Positions 33,957-41,803 of a DNA stretch of 64,000 nucleotides are shown in pieces. This DNA is from Rhodocyclales bacterium (GTDB lineage Bacteria; Pseudomonadota; Gammaproteobacteria; Burkholderiales; Rhodocyclaceae), in assembly GCA_016192435.1 (NCBI GenBank), contig JACPUD010000057.1, positions 20,072-84,071 of the forward strand, written 5' to 3'. Below the pieces are notes generated by a model. That model was not told the DNA's origin and did not search any database. It worked only from the letters and a program-made list of their open reading frames with translations. The translations under genes were made by a program, and so were the position numbers. How positions within the stretch are numbered: position 1 is the stretch's first letter; every line of letters starts with the position of its first letter.

Positions 33957-34217
33957 GTGATCAAATTTGCCAGGGCTGCGGCCCTCGTATTCACCCTGGC
34001 GGCGCTGTGCGTCGGGCCATCGGCGGCGGCTGCAATCACGGACCCGGCACTGCTGCAGGACCTGACCGCCGTCATCGTACTGCTGGGCTTGCCCTGCGAT
34101 CGAGTGGTCGATGCCGCGCGGCAAGCGGACCGCAGCCACAGCGCGACCTGCAGGAACGGCAAGCGCTACCGGGTACTCGTGAACGCCGCAGGCCGGGTTG
34201 TCGCCCAGAAACAGTAA
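33957..34217 (+). CDS. Small exported protein of unknown function
   Basis: An 86-residue protein with a GTG start at 33957 (GGGAGAGG upstream), a signal peptide ending near PSAAAAITD, and a short mature domain with two cysteines (LGLPCDRVVDA and ATCRNGKRYRVLVN), probably forming one disulfide. It has no recognised family. It forms a two-gene unit with the gene at 33464. An imperfect inverted repeat follows. Confidence 0.65.
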   Translation: MIKFARAAALVFTLAALCVGPSAAAAITDPALLQDLTAVIVLLGLPCDRVVDAARQADRSHSATCRNGKRYRVLVNAAGRVVAQKQ

Positions 34218-34237
34218 GCTAAAAACCGCAGTTCCAT

Positions 34238-34362
34238 CCGCAGATCACGCAGATTACGCAGATAAAAACCGCGGCCGTTGCCCCGGGTTCGCCCGGCCGA
34301 TGCTGCGACGCGACCAAGCAGCGCCCAGATCCATCTGCGTCAATCCGCGAAATCTGCGGACC
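34238..34362. repeat. Inverted repeat of the CGCAGAT type
   Basis: Left arm 34238-34267 holds CCGCAGATCACGCAGATTAC and on. Right arm, about 34331-34362, is its imperfect inverse (ATCTGCGTCAATCCGCGAAA and on), with about 63 bases between. Repeats built of CGCAGAT units like this occur in many bacterial genomes outside genes and can form long hairpins. It fills most of a 290-base gap without genes. Confidence 0.65.
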
Positions 34363-34462
34363 AAACGCTTTCCCCAGCATAAGGCGCAGACCTCCTGGGG
34401 GGGTCTGGAGCGGACGCTGAGCTTGCCTGTTCCTATCCGGAAGCAGCCGGCGACAGGCGAAA

Positions 34463-34488
34463 AAAAAGACAGGCGAACCTGTCTTTTT
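34463..34488. terminator. Bidirectional intrinsic terminator
   Basis: AAAAAGACAGG (34463-34473) pairs with CCTGTCTTTTT (34478-34488) around CGAA. It has a T-run on both strands and ends the minus-strand Ala/Lys-rich gene. Confidence 0.9.
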
Positions 34489-34507
34489 CCTGCGGCAGCG
34501 CCCGCAA

Positions 34508-34936
34508 TTACTTGACGGCGGCCTTCGCATCGGCCTTGACGGCGGCAGCCTTCACATCGGCCTTGCCTTCGGCCTTGACATCGACAGCCTTCTCGCTCTT
34601 GGCAGCCTTGGCATCGGCAGCAGCCTTGGCCTTGGCAGCCTTGGCTTCAGCCTTGGCAGCCTTGGCGTCGGCCTTGGCCTTGGCCTTTTCGGCCTTGGCA
34701 TCGGCAGCAGCCTTGGCCTTGTCGGCCTTGGCGGTGGCGGCGTCTACCTTGGCGTCGGCCTTGGCATCGACCTTGGCTTCGGCTTTGACGGCCTTGGCGT
34801 CGGCCTTTTCAGCCTTGGCTTCGGCTTTGACTACGGCCGGGGCGGCGGGCTTGGCCGGCGTGGCGGGAGCAGTAGCCTGGGCGAATACGGAGGTGGCAAA
34901 CAGGCCTGCGATCAGTACGGCGAGCAACTTGTTCAT
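34508..34936 (-). CDS. Exported alanine/lysine-rich repetitive protein
   Basis: A 142-residue protein with a signal peptide (MNKLLAVLIAGLFATSVFAQ), then almost only A, K, D, E and V in short AKADAKA-type repeats. Nothing but a long charged helix, like histone H1 tails or TolA stalks, can be proposed. The repeat track is nearly free of stops in several frames because of its codon pattern. It has its own terminator; the promoter is not clear. The nucleotide repeats make slippage likely. Confidence 0.75.
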   Translation of the reverse strand: MNKLLAVLIAGLFATSVFAQATAPATPAKPAAPAVVKAEAKAEKADAKAVKAEAKVDAKADAKVDAATAKADKAKAAADAKAEKAKAKADAKAAKAEAKAAKAKAAADAKAAKSEKAVDVKAEGKADVKAAAVKADAKAAVK

Positions 34937-35079
34937 GGAATTCCTTAAATGAGATGGGGTCGGCCGCAGCTTGCGACCTGGGACTTTGTCGGTCCCTAAG
35001 CGATAAACGCCGCACTATCGAATCGGTTGACGCAGCAAGTGAAAAACCGGCTCGCGAGCCCGCACTGCCTGCGCACAGG

Positions 35080-36486
35080 CTAAAGCCAATACTGGATGAA
35101 TCCGCTGAACCACTCCTTGAGGCGCAGGCCCAGGGAGCGGCGATTCCACTGCTCCAGCAGAATGGCATTCGACGCGGCCAGGTCCTGGTTGAACATGGCC
35201 TGCATCTGCTGGCCGAACTCGCGCCCGATCACCACCGCGTTGATCTCGTCATTGTCGAGAAAGCTGCGCCAGTCGAGATTGGTCGAGCCGACACAGGACC
35301 AGACGCCGTCGATCAGGGCGGTCTTGGAATGCAGCAGCGCGTCGCGTCGCTCGTAGATCTTGACGCCGGCATTGAGCAAGGTGGCATAGTGCGAGCGTCC
35401 CGAATGAAAAGTCGCGGCGGAATCGGTGTGGCTGGGCAGGATCAAGACCACGTCGACGCCGCGTCCGGCGGCTGCGGTCAGGGCTTTCAGCAGTTGGGGA
35501 TCGGGCACGAAATAGGCGTGGGTCAGGTGCACCTGCTTTTCGGCATTGCCGATCGCGGATATCAGCGTCAGGTAGATCAGGCTGTAGGGGTCGTTCGGCG
35601 TGCTGCCAATGGCGCGCACGATGTCGCCACCCTGCGCCGTCAGCATCGGAAAATATTCCTTCGCTGCCAGCGCCTTGCCCTTCTGCGTGGCCCAGGTTTC
35701 CATGAACAGCTTCTGTAGCTCGGCCACCAGTGGGCCTTCGATCTGGAGGTCGGTATCGCGCCAGGCCACGTTGTCCGCGGGCGTCCTGGACGCGCCTTTG
35801 GGCACCGAACCCGATGAATAGACGCTGCTGATATTGATGCCGCCGAGAAAGGCGATGCGCCCATCGACCACCAGCAGCTTGCGGTGATCGCGATGATCGA
35901 TCTGCCAGCCCTTCTTCAGCGACAGCGGGTTGATCGGATTGAACTCCAGCACTTCGATGCCGCCTTGCGTCAGCCTGTCGAAGAAGGCCTTGGGCGTGCT
36001 GATGCTGCCGAAGCTGTCATGGATCAGATTGACCTGGACGCCGCGCGCCTGCTGTTCCAGCAGCAGTTCGGAAAACTCGCGTCCGATGGCGTCGTCCTCG
36101 ATGATGTAGGTCTCGATGTTGATGTGATCCTTGGCGGCACGGATGGCGGCAAACATCGCGGCGTAGGTGCTCCGGCCATCCTGCAGCAGGGTGACCTTGT
36201 TGCCCATGACCAGCGGGCTGCCGCCGATCGCCTGTTCCAGCGCGATCTGCTTGTCCAGGATGTCGAGATCGCCCGACTTGCGCTTGAGTTCCGCCAGCAC
36301 CGCGGCGCTGCGCTTGGCCGAGATCGGCCCGCGCGCATTCTCGAAGCGCGCGGTCTGCCCGGCGTGGCGCGCGATGAGCTCATCGGTGTCGGGCAGCGTG
36401 GCGCAGGCCGCGATGGCAAACAGGCAGGACATCCCGGCCGCGACGCGCTTGAGCGCACGCACCAGCACCGACCAAGCATTCGTCAT
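35080..36486 (-). CDS. Phospholipase D family / cardiolipin synthase-like lipoprotein
   Basis: A 468-residue protein with an N-terminal lipoprotein-like signal (FAIAACATLPD, cysteine near 27). Its two HKD domains are HRKLLVVDGRIAFLGGIN (near residue 195) and LLHSKTALIDGVWSCVGSTN (near 400). The enzyme would transfer or hydrolyse phosphatidyl groups, as cardiolipin synthase C-type enzymes do in the envelope. Start ATG 36486 has GGAGG six bases upstream; the longer frame only reads through the next gene. Catalytic H, K and D are present in both domains. Confidence 0.9.
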   Translation of the reverse strand: MTNAWSVLVRALKRVAAGMSCLFAIAACATLPDTDELIARHAGQTARFENARGPISAKRSAAVLAELKRKSGDLDILDKQIALEQAIGGSPLVMGNKVTLLQDGRSTYAAMFAAIRAAKDHINIETYIIEDDAIGREFSELLLEQQARGVQVNLIHDSFGSISTPKAFFDRLTQGGIEVLEFNPINPLSLKKGWQIDHRDHRKLLVVDGRIAFLGGINISSVYSSGSVPKGASRTPADNVAWRDTDLQIEGPLVAELQKLFMETWATQKGKALAAKEYFPMLTAQGGDIVRAIGSTPNDPYSLIYLTLISAIGNAEKQVHLTHAYFVPDPQLLKALTAAAGRGVDVVLILPSHTDSAATFHSGRSHYATLLNAGVKIYERRDALLHSKTALIDGVWSCVGSTNLDWRSFLDNDEINAVVIGREFGQQMQAMFNQDLAASNAILLEQWNRRSLGLRLKEWFSGFIQYWL

Positions 36487-36599
36487 GCAATCCTCCGTTG
36501 GTAGCTCGCCACCGCAGCAGTCACGCGCGAACCGCGCCAATGCATGCGCTGCCGCGCGGAATGCCCTGCGCCGCAGATATCGTGGTCGCGCTGCAGAAC

Positions 36600-36791
36600 C
36601 TACTTCTTGCCGCCCTTGGCCGCGTCCTGGATGTTCTCGCCGGCCTTTTCGATCGACTTGCCGACATCCGACACAACCTTGTCGGCTTCCTTGCCGGCGC
36701 GCTCGGCCGGTCCTTCCTTTTCGCACGCGGCGAGTACGAACGCCATCGCGCCCGCGACCAGAACCGCACTGATAATCTTGCCGAATTTCAT
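36600..36791 (-). CDS. Small entericidin-like lipoprotein
   Basis: A 63-residue protein starting MKFGKIISAVLVAGAMAFVL with a lipobox (LAACEKEG) and a short amphipathic tail (AGKEADKVVSDVGKSIEKAG). The pattern matches small stress-induced lipoproteins and resembles the repeat region of the BON lipoprotein at 23022. AGGAG lies upstream of the ATG. It lies between cls and an OsmB-like gene on the same strand. Confidence 0.75.
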   Translation of the reverse strand: MKFGKIISAVLVAGAMAFVLAACEKEGPAERAGKEADKVVSDVGKSIEKAGENIQDAAKGGKK

Positions 36792-36912
36792 GAATTCTGA
36801 CTCCTGGTGATTCGTCCGAAAACAAGCGCGAGCTTGCGGTCGCACTGGCTTTCGATCTGAAATGCGGATGCGCCAGGCCGCTTGCGAAACCGGCCGGGCC
36901 GCACGGACAGGC

Positions 36913-37128
36913 TTACTTGCCGACTTCGTGACCGATGACGCCGCCGACCGCAGCACCGCCGACCGTGCCGATTGCGCTGCCGCCCGTTAGAACGGAACCG
37001 CCGATCGCACCGACGCCAGCGCCGATCGCCGTACTCTTTTCCTGGGCCGACATGCCGGCACAACCAACCAGACCGACCAGCATGGCCGCGGCAACTGCAC
37101 TCATTGTGATGCTCTTGATCGTTTTCAT
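36913..37128 (-). CDS. OsmB-like glycine-zipper lipoprotein
   Basis: A 71-residue protein with a lipobox (LVGLVGCAGM, cysteine 23) and a glycine-zipper membrane segment (IGAGVGAIGGSVLTGG then GTVGGAAVGGVIG). It resembles osmotically inducible lipoprotein OsmB and other small Gly-zipper envelope proteins. GGAGGTAA precedes the ATG. It lies 56 bases after the Cys-repeat gene and may be co-transcribed with it. Confidence 0.85.
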   Translation of the reverse strand: MKTIKSITMSAVAAAMLVGLVGCAGMSAQEKSTAIGAGVGAIGGSVLTGGSAIGTVGGAAVGGVIGHEVGK

Positions 37129-37184
37129 GGGATTACCTCCTTGTGAAACAGTGGGCTTGCATGGGTGTTTCTATCGACGTCGAC

Positions 37185-37763
37185 TCAGGTCTTGCCGAAG
37201 TTCTTCCTGGCTTGTGCCAGGCAATGATCCTTTGCCTCGCTGGCATAGGCATCGCACTTTTCCTTGGCGACACCGTATTGCGCATCATTGGCGGTTGCTG
37301 CGGCAGCCGCGCGCGCCTTCGCTGCCTTGCCGCGGGCTTCCGCGTTGGCGTCCGAGACCTTCATCTGCGCCTTGGCATCGGCCTTGGCGGTGGTCTGCAC
37401 GGCCTTGGCTTCCTTGACACAAACATCCTTGGCCGTGCCGCCCTTGTCGTCGCAGCGTTCCTTGGCTATCGAATAGGCGGCCTCGGCCGCGACCACGCCT
37501 GCCTTGTAGCGGCTGCCTGCGGATGGCTTGTAGCTGGCCTCGAGGTCGGCCTTGGTGATCTTCTCGCGGCCCCTGGCTTCGGCGACGCAGATATCCCGGG
37601 CGTTGCCGGAAAAGGAATTGCAGGCGGCCTTCTCGGCCTTGTACTGGCCTTCGATCTGCTTCTTGCCGGCCTTGTAGTCGTCCTTTGCCATGCTCTGCGC
37701 CATGGCGCCGGCACTGAAGGCCAGGCCGACTGCGAGCGCCAGCACGCTGCTGTACTTGTTCAT
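37185..37763 (-). CDS. Exported protein with three Cys-pair repeats
   Basis: A 192-residue protein with a signal peptide (cleavage after AGAMA, near residue 22). Three repeats share the form Y-x2-(A/E)K-x2-C-x9-C-x3-A: YKAEKAACNSFSGNARDICV, YSIAKERCDDKGGTAKDVCV and YGVAKEKCDAYASEAKDHCL. The regular spacing suggests three helical hairpins, each closed by a disulfide in the periplasm. Similar proteins occur in betaproteobacteria, but I know no function. It is downstream of OmpA, behind a terminator. Confidence 0.75.
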   Translation of the reverse strand: MNKYSSVLALAVGLAFSAGAMAQSMAKDDYKAGKKQIEGQYKAEKAACNSFSGNARDICVAEARGREKITKADLEASYKPSAGSRYKAGVVAAEAAYSIAKERCDDKGGTAKDVCVKEAKAVQTTAKADAKAQMKVSDANAEARGKAAKARAAAAATANDAQYGVAKEKCDAYASEAKDHCLAQARKNFGKT

Positions 37764-37792
37764 TTCGCTTCCTTCGTGGGATAAGACCGGAA

Positions 37793-37823
37793 AGCGGTTG
37801 CGGCAGCTCCTGCCGCAACCGCT
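37793..37823 (-). terminator. Terminator hairpin after the ompA-like gene
   Basis: AGCGGTTGCGGCAG (37793-37806) pairs perfectly with its inverse (37810-37823) around CTC. The 14-bp stem begins 11 bases after the OmpA stop. The T-run is weak. Confidence 0.75.
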
Positions 37824-37834
37824 CCGAATGGTGG

Positions 37835-38521
37835 CTACTTGCGGGTGCCGATCACTTCGATTTCAACGCGGCGATCGGGTTGCAGGCAGGCGATCACCTT
37901 GGCGCTCTTGGGGCCCTTGCATTCATCGGCCTTGGTCACCGGCTGCATTTCGCCCTTGCCTTCGGTGTAGATGCGGTTGTCGGCGATGCCCTTGCCCATC
38001 AGATAGGTCTTCACCGCCATGGCGCGTCGCTCGGACAGGTTCTGGTTGTATTTGTCGGAGCCGAAGCGGTCGGCGTGGCCGACGGCGGTGATCACTTCCG
38101 GATTGATGTCGCGGGTCTTGTTGTAGAAGTCGTCCAGTGCGTCGCGTCCGGCCGGACGCAGCACCGCCTTGTCGAAGTCGAACAGCGCATCGGCATTCAG
38201 CTTGACGCGGTCGGCGGCCGGCTTCGGCGCCGGCGGCGGGGCCACCGCGGCGAGCTTTTGCGGCGCCGGCGCGGGAGCCGCGGCGACGGGCTTCTTCACC
38301 AGGTCGGGATCGCATTCCTCGATCGCCAGCGCCGGCGTCCAGTAGCCGGTGTGCCAGCACAGACCGTAGCCGCTCTTGACCACCTCGCCGCGCGTGTCGA
38401 CCAGATAGCCTTCCTTGGTCGGATTGTTGCTTTGCGCACTTGCCGCGCCCGCCGTCAGGCCCAGGGCCAGGACGCAGGATATGGCCACCGCCATCTGTTT
38501 TTTGTTCAATGCATAGGTCAT
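37835..38521 (-). CDS. OmpA-family outer-membrane protein
   Basis: A 228-residue protein with a signal peptide (cleavage near GAASAQS, residue 30). A short N-terminal segment with two cysteines (GYGLCWHTGYW and EECDPD) and a proline/alanine linker come next, then an OmpA C-terminal peptidoglycan-binding domain (ALFDFDKAVLRPAGRDALDD, ITAVGHADRFGSDKYNQNLS). It tethers the outer membrane to murein. The activator site at 38724 predicts a start near 38690 and a long leader of about 169 bases. Confidence 0.92.
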   Translation of the reverse strand: MTYALNKKQMAVAISCVLALGLTAGAASAQSNNPTKEGYLVDTRGEVVKSGYGLCWHTGYWTPALAIEECDPDLVKKPVAAAPAPAPQKLAAVAPPPAPKPAADRVKLNADALFDFDKAVLRPAGRDALDDFYNKTRDINPEVITAVGHADRFGSDKYNQNLSERRAMAVKTYLMGKGIADNRIYTEGKGEMQPVTKADECKGPKSAKVIACLQPDRRVEIEVIGTRK

Positions 38522-38723
38522 GATGATTTCCGATCCATAAATGTTGCGTCAGTTTCCGCCTGGTGCTGCCTTGATTCTTCCGACCGTCCGCAAAGCGGAG
38601 AAATGCCGACAGTCGCTGCTGATTCTTCTCAACCGGTCCGCTGACACGCGATGTTCAAGTCATCGTGCGAACTGCCATGTACCGATCAATGCGCCCATCA
38701 TCTGCCGCTTGCCGCACCCGGTC

Positions 38724-38739
38724 TGTACGTTGTCGCACA
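38724..38739 (-). promoter_or_regulatory. Palindromic activator site, ompA-like gene promoter
   Basis: TGTACG-TTGT-CGCACA. On the minus strand GATGAT begins exactly 22 bases after it (38697-38702), predicting a start near 38690. Confidence 0.8.
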
Positions 38740-38786
38740 CAGCGTGCAATTCGTCCGCAAGCTGCTGCGTGAAGGGGTCGCACCGT

Positions 38787-38801
38787 AGCGCCAGCGCCAA
38801 C
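38787..38801 (+). repeat. Dispersed repeat, copy 3
   Basis: GCCAGCGCCAACTAT, one mismatch. It is preceded by CACCGTAGC, as in copy 4 (CACCGTAGG). It is intergenic, upstream of the ompA promoter. Confidence 0.65.
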
Positions 38802-38941
38802 TATCGCTCGATGCCGCCCGCATAGTCGGCGCGGGGCGTCGGGCATGGGGGCGTACCGCAGGGCCGCCTTCAGTCCGCCATCCACCCCTGGCCGGCTGCA
38901 GCCGGCACTGCCGAGGCTTGGCCGGCCTCTGCGGCAAGGCG

Positions 38942-39091
38942 TCAGAGCAGCTTGCGCCCGCTGATGATTCTGAGCAGCACCACGACGACGGCAATCACGA
39001 TCAGGATATGGATGAAGCCCCCCAGCGTGTAGGAGGTGACCAGGCCGAGCAGCCACAGGATGATGAGTACGACGGCGATTGTGTATAGCAT
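38942..39091 (-). CDS. Lmo0937-family small membrane protein
   Basis: A 49-residue protein (MLYTIAVVLIILWLLGLVTS and on, ending RIISGRKLL) with two hydrophobic helices and a GG turn (YTLGGFIHIL) between, the pattern of the Lmo0937 family. These are widespread two-helix proteins of unknown role, often stress-induced. The true start is the ATG at 39089-39091; an in-frame upstream extension has no similarity. It is the last gene of a unit with the glycine-zipper and CsbD-like genes. Confidence 0.85.
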   Translation of the reverse strand: MLYTIAVVLIILWLLGLVTSYTLGGFIHILIVIAVVVVLLRIISGRKLL

Positions 39092-39166
39092 TTGGAGCCT
39101 CTTTTCTGGACAGTTCAGGTGCAGGACTGCCGGCGACTGCTTGAGCAAGTGGCCGCCGGCATGCGC

Positions 39167-40252
39167 TTACTGGAGGACGGTCAGCGTGCTGCCGTCGACC
39201 TTGACCTTGGCGCCGACCGCGAAGGGCGGTTGTGCGGCGTAGGTGAGGGTCTGGGTGCCGCCGTTCTCGAGCCGCACCACCACTTCGTAGTGCTTGGTGG
39301 TCTTGACCCGCTTTTCGATTTCGTTGCCGACGTAGGCGCCGCCTACACCGCCGGCCACCTGGGCCACCGTGGTGGTGCTGCCGTCGCCGATCTGGCTGCC
39401 GATCACGATGCCGGCCAAACCGCCGGCGATCTTGCCGAGATAGCTGCCTTCGCCCTTGACCTCGACCAGGTTGATCGCCTCGATCACGCCGCAATCGACG
39501 CAGCGCGCGACCTGCCGGGCGCGCGGCGCCTGGCTGCTCGCAGCCACAAGCGACTGGCCCAGCACGGCGCTGGTTTCCCGCTCGCCGACGCGCAGATGTG
39601 CGGTCACCACCGAATTGGCCGCGATGCGGTCGCGGCGCTTGATGATGTGGGTGCCTTCGTATACGCCGTTGCGGATTTCGTTGAGCAGGATCTTGCCCTT
39701 GACGCCGACTATTGTCGCGCTGGCAACCCCGCCCGGAGTGCCGGACAGAATCAGGTTCAGGTCTTCGCCCGGAACCAGGCTGGGCGGAGGATTGCCCACG
39801 TCGAAGCGATCGATCTTCGGCCCGCTGGCGTAGCGTTGCCCGGCGCCGGCCCGCCTGGCATAGGCGCGGCCGATCAGCGGCTCGTCGAGGATGGCGCTGG
39901 CGACCTGGTTGCCCACCCGCAGATTGGCGGTGGCCTTGCTCGTGGCCGTGATCTTGTCGCGCTGGCGAATGGTGTAGCTGCCTTCGTAGACGCCGGCTTC
40001 GGTTTCCACCAGCACCAGGCCGGCCGTTGCGCCGCCGATGCGTACCGCCGCGGTGCCGCCGGGGCTGCCGTAGAGGGTGAAGTCCAGTTCCCTGCCGGCG
40101 ACCGCCTGCCGTACCGGCCGGACGTCGAAACCATCGATCCGGGTGGCTTCGGCGCGCGACGCCGCATGCTGGGCCTGGGCTTGACTGGCGACGAAGGGCA
40201 GCGGCAGCAATGCGGCCAGGGCGAACAATCCGAGAACAATTCTTTTGTACAT
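39167..40252 (-). CDS. Exported glycine-zipper 2TM protein with duplicated beta domain
   Basis: A 361-residue protein with a signal peptide (cleavage near SQAQAQH, residue 28). Two homologous beta-rich units follow: LDFTLYGSPGGTAAVRIGGA with VYEGSYTIRQRDKI, and LNLILSGTPGGVASATIVGV with VYEGTHIIKRRDRI. A CVDCG pair comes next, and then a SlyB/Pcp-like glycine-zipper domain (KIAGGLAGIVIGSQIGDGS) with a short beta end. It is probably an outer-membrane-associated envelope protein. It is nine bases downstream of the CsbD-like gene. Confidence 0.82.
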   Translation of the reverse strand: MYKRIVLGLFALAALLPLPFVASQAQAQHAASRAEATRIDGFDVRPVRQAVAGRELDFTLYGSPGGTAAVRIGGATAGLVLVETEAGVYEGSYTIRQRDKITATSKATANLRVGNQVASAILDEPLIGRAYARRAGAGQRYASGPKIDRFDVGNPPPSLVPGEDLNLILSGTPGGVASATIVGVKGKILLNEIRNGVYEGTHIIKRRDRIAANSVVTAHLRVGERETSAVLGQSLVAASSQAPRARQVARCVDCGVIEAINLVEVKGEGSYLGKIAGGLAGIVIGSQIGDGSTTTVAQVAGGVGGAYVGNEIEKRVKTTKHYEVVVRLENGGTQTLTYAAQPPFAVGAKVKVDGSTLTVLQ

Positions 40253-40261
40253 TTTTGACTC

Positions 40262-40474
40262 CTAGAAATACCAGTTACGGTGTTGGTCGTGAAAATCCTT
40301 CAACTGGCGGTCGGCCTGTTCGCGCTCGATGCCATTGTCCTGCTGCGCCTTGCCGCTGAGCTGCTGGCGCCTGCCGAGCGCTTCCTGCCGTGTATCCCCG
40401 GTCCATCCGCCCCAGGTCTGCTTCACTTTTCCAGCCAGTTGCAGGCAGATGCCGACAAATTGTTCCTTGTTCAT
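40262..40474 (-). CDS. CsbD-like stress protein
   Basis: A 70-residue hydrophilic protein starting MNKEQFVGICLQLAGKVKQT, with the CsbD-like pattern GKVKQTWGGWTGD and a tail rich in Q, R and D. GGAG lies six bases before this ATG; an ATG four codons upstream overlaps that site. It is the first gene of a three-gene unit with the glycine-zipper protein and the Lmo0937 protein. The activator site at 40591 is upstream. Confidence 0.82.
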   Translation of the reverse strand: MNKEQFVGICLQLAGKVKQTWGGWTGDTRQEALGRRQQLSGKAQQDNGIEREQADRQLKDFHDQHRNWYF

Positions 40475-40590
40475 TTCAGGCTCCATGATGGAAGCAGCGG
40501 TGCAAGTAGCGGCGATCAGCGCGGTGGCGACGACGCCATGACAAGCGGCACTCGCATGGACTCATCTTCGGCCTTGCCAGCGGCTCCTTC

Positions 40591-40606
40591 TGTGCGCCAG
40601 CGCACG
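40591..40606 (-). promoter_or_regulatory. Palindromic activator site, CsbD-like operon
   Basis: TGTGCG-CCAG-CGCACG. On the minus strand GAAGAT begins exactly 22 bases after it (40564-40569), predicting a start near 40557, 83 bases before the CsbD-like ATG. Confidence 0.8.
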
Positions 40607-40638
40607 ATCAAGCTCGGGCCGGAGCAAATGCGCCCTTG

Positions 40639-40654
40639 TGTACGACAGCGCACG
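40639..40654 (+). promoter_or_regulatory. Palindromic activator site, glycine-rich lipoprotein gene
   Basis: TGTACG-ACAG-CGCACG. TACGAT begins exactly 22 bases after it (40676-40681), predicting a start near 40688. It lies 48 bases from the neighbouring site that serves the divergent operon. Confidence 0.82.
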
Positions 40655-40785
40655 GAATGCCTTGCGCCGCCGCCCTACGATGACATGGGAGTAATGATTC
40701 GACAGGATACGCACGGCGCCGTAACGGCCGGGCAACGCGACCCGGCCGATCCCGGACCGAAGCGCAAACGAAAAGGAGAATTGCA

Positions 40786-41757
40786 ATGACCATCAACAAG
40801 CTTGCTCTATCACTGCTGCTGGGCGCCGGCCTTGGCGCCGGCTGCACCACGGTGCCGCCTTCAGCCCATCTCGCGACATCCGACTTGCCGAATTGCTTCG
40901 ATACCAATTACGACAAGGAACGCGGCATTTTCACGATGAGGAACGAGGTCGCCGGCGCCGTCAATCAGCAGTGCCTGCTGATCGTACACGCCAGCAATGA
41001 CGCTGCGTCCGCGTCGCAACTCGTCGCCGGCCGATACACGGCATACCTTGCCAACGGCGGCGGCGGCGGGGCCGGCGGCACCCTCCAGGGCCGCCCCCGC
41101 ATCGATGGCGGCAAGGTTGGCGGCGGTGGTGGCGGCGGCGGCGCCGGCGCCATGGAAACCCAGACGCCGGTGGTTTTGAGTCCGGGAACCTACAAGCTCA
41201 CCCTGGGCGCCGGCGGACCCGGGGGCACGGCCTGCATGCCGGGCGCCGGTTTCGGCGGCGGCCCCGGATGGGTGGGCAGTCCCAGCAACATGATTCGGGT
41301 GGCGAGCGGCGAACTCGTCATGGGCACGGCAGGGGCCGACAGCTACAAGCGTCTCAGCCGCTCCCAAAACGAAAAATCCGCCGGCAAGATGGATGGGCAT
41401 GGCGGATCGGGTGTCGGCCAGACCAGCGGCGGCGACGCGGCGGTTGCGGCAACCGGGAAGACCGCCATGGTGGCGGCCGAGCCGGGTGACGCCAAACTCG
41501 CCTCGGGCCGCACGGGTGCGGCCGGTGCGGCAGGTTCCGTCAGCGCCGGCGACAAACTCTCGGGCGCCGGCGGCGGCGGCGGCGCCACCGCGGTCGGCTC
41601 CGGCGGCGGCGGCGGCGGCGAAAGCCCCAACCAGCGCGAATTGCCGCCACAGCGCGGCACGCTCGGCGGCGGCGGCGGCGGCGGCGAAGGCAGTCGCACC
41701 GAATGCGATCCCGGCGCCCGCGGCGGCCACGGCTACATCGCGCTACGCCGGATCTGA
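40786..41757 (+). CDS. Glycine-rich exported lipoprotein
   Basis: A 323-residue protein with a lipobox (GAGLGAGCTTVP, cysteine 20). A short globular part (about residues 30-85, with CFDTNYDKERG and QQCLLIVHAS) comes first, then a long region of poly-glycine tracts up to eight residues, interspersed with LSPGTYKLTLGAGGPGG, ending RGGHGYIALRRI. Gly-rich domains of this type form polyglycine helices on phage and bacterial surface proteins. AAAGGAG lies upstream. The activator site at 40639 predicts a 98-base leader. Confidence 0.8.
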   Translation: MTINKLALSLLLGAGLGAGCTTVPPSAHLATSDLPNCFDTNYDKERGIFTMRNEVAGAVNQQCLLIVHASNDAASASQLVAGRYTAYLANGGGGGAGGTLQGRPRIDGGKVGGGGGGGGAGAMETQTPVVLSPGTYKLTLGAGGPGGTACMPGAGFGGGPGWVGSPSNMIRVASGELVMGTAGADSYKRLSRSQNEKSAGKMDGHGGSGVGQTSGGDAAVAATGKTAMVAAEPGDAKLASGRTGAAGAAGSVSAGDKLSGAGGGGGATAVGSGGGGGGESPNQRELPPQRGTLGGGGGGGEGSRTECDPGARGGHGYIALRRI

Positions 41758-41803
41758 CGGCTCCGCCGTGGCGCGGACTTCAGTCCGCCCCACGGCGGCT
41801 GGC

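Larger units (their letters stand above)
38522..38941. other. Intergenic region with activator site, repeat and hairpins
   Basis: No gene is supported in these 420 bases. They contain the activator site at 38724-38739, a copy of the dispersed repeat (38787-38801), and near 38890-38940 two GC hairpins (CCGGCTGCAGCCGG; GAGGC/GCCTC) that may end the lmo0937-type transcript arriving on the minus strand. Confidence 0.65.

Noticed and set aside
34937..35080. Possible activator palindrome upstream of the Ala/Lys-rich gene (AGTGCG-GCGT-TTATCG)
   Set aside because: Only one arm matches, and no -10 hexamer lies at the expected distance.
36831..36846. Possible activator palindrome upstream of the entericidin-like gene (AGCTTG-CGGT-CGCACT)
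   Set aside because: The left arm is poor, and the expected -10 position falls next to the ribosome site.
40960..41700. Poly-glycine tracts as a CRISPR or tandem repeat array
   Set aside because: The GGC-rich runs are codons of a glycine-rich lipoprotein; there are no regularly spaced direct repeats with unique spacers.
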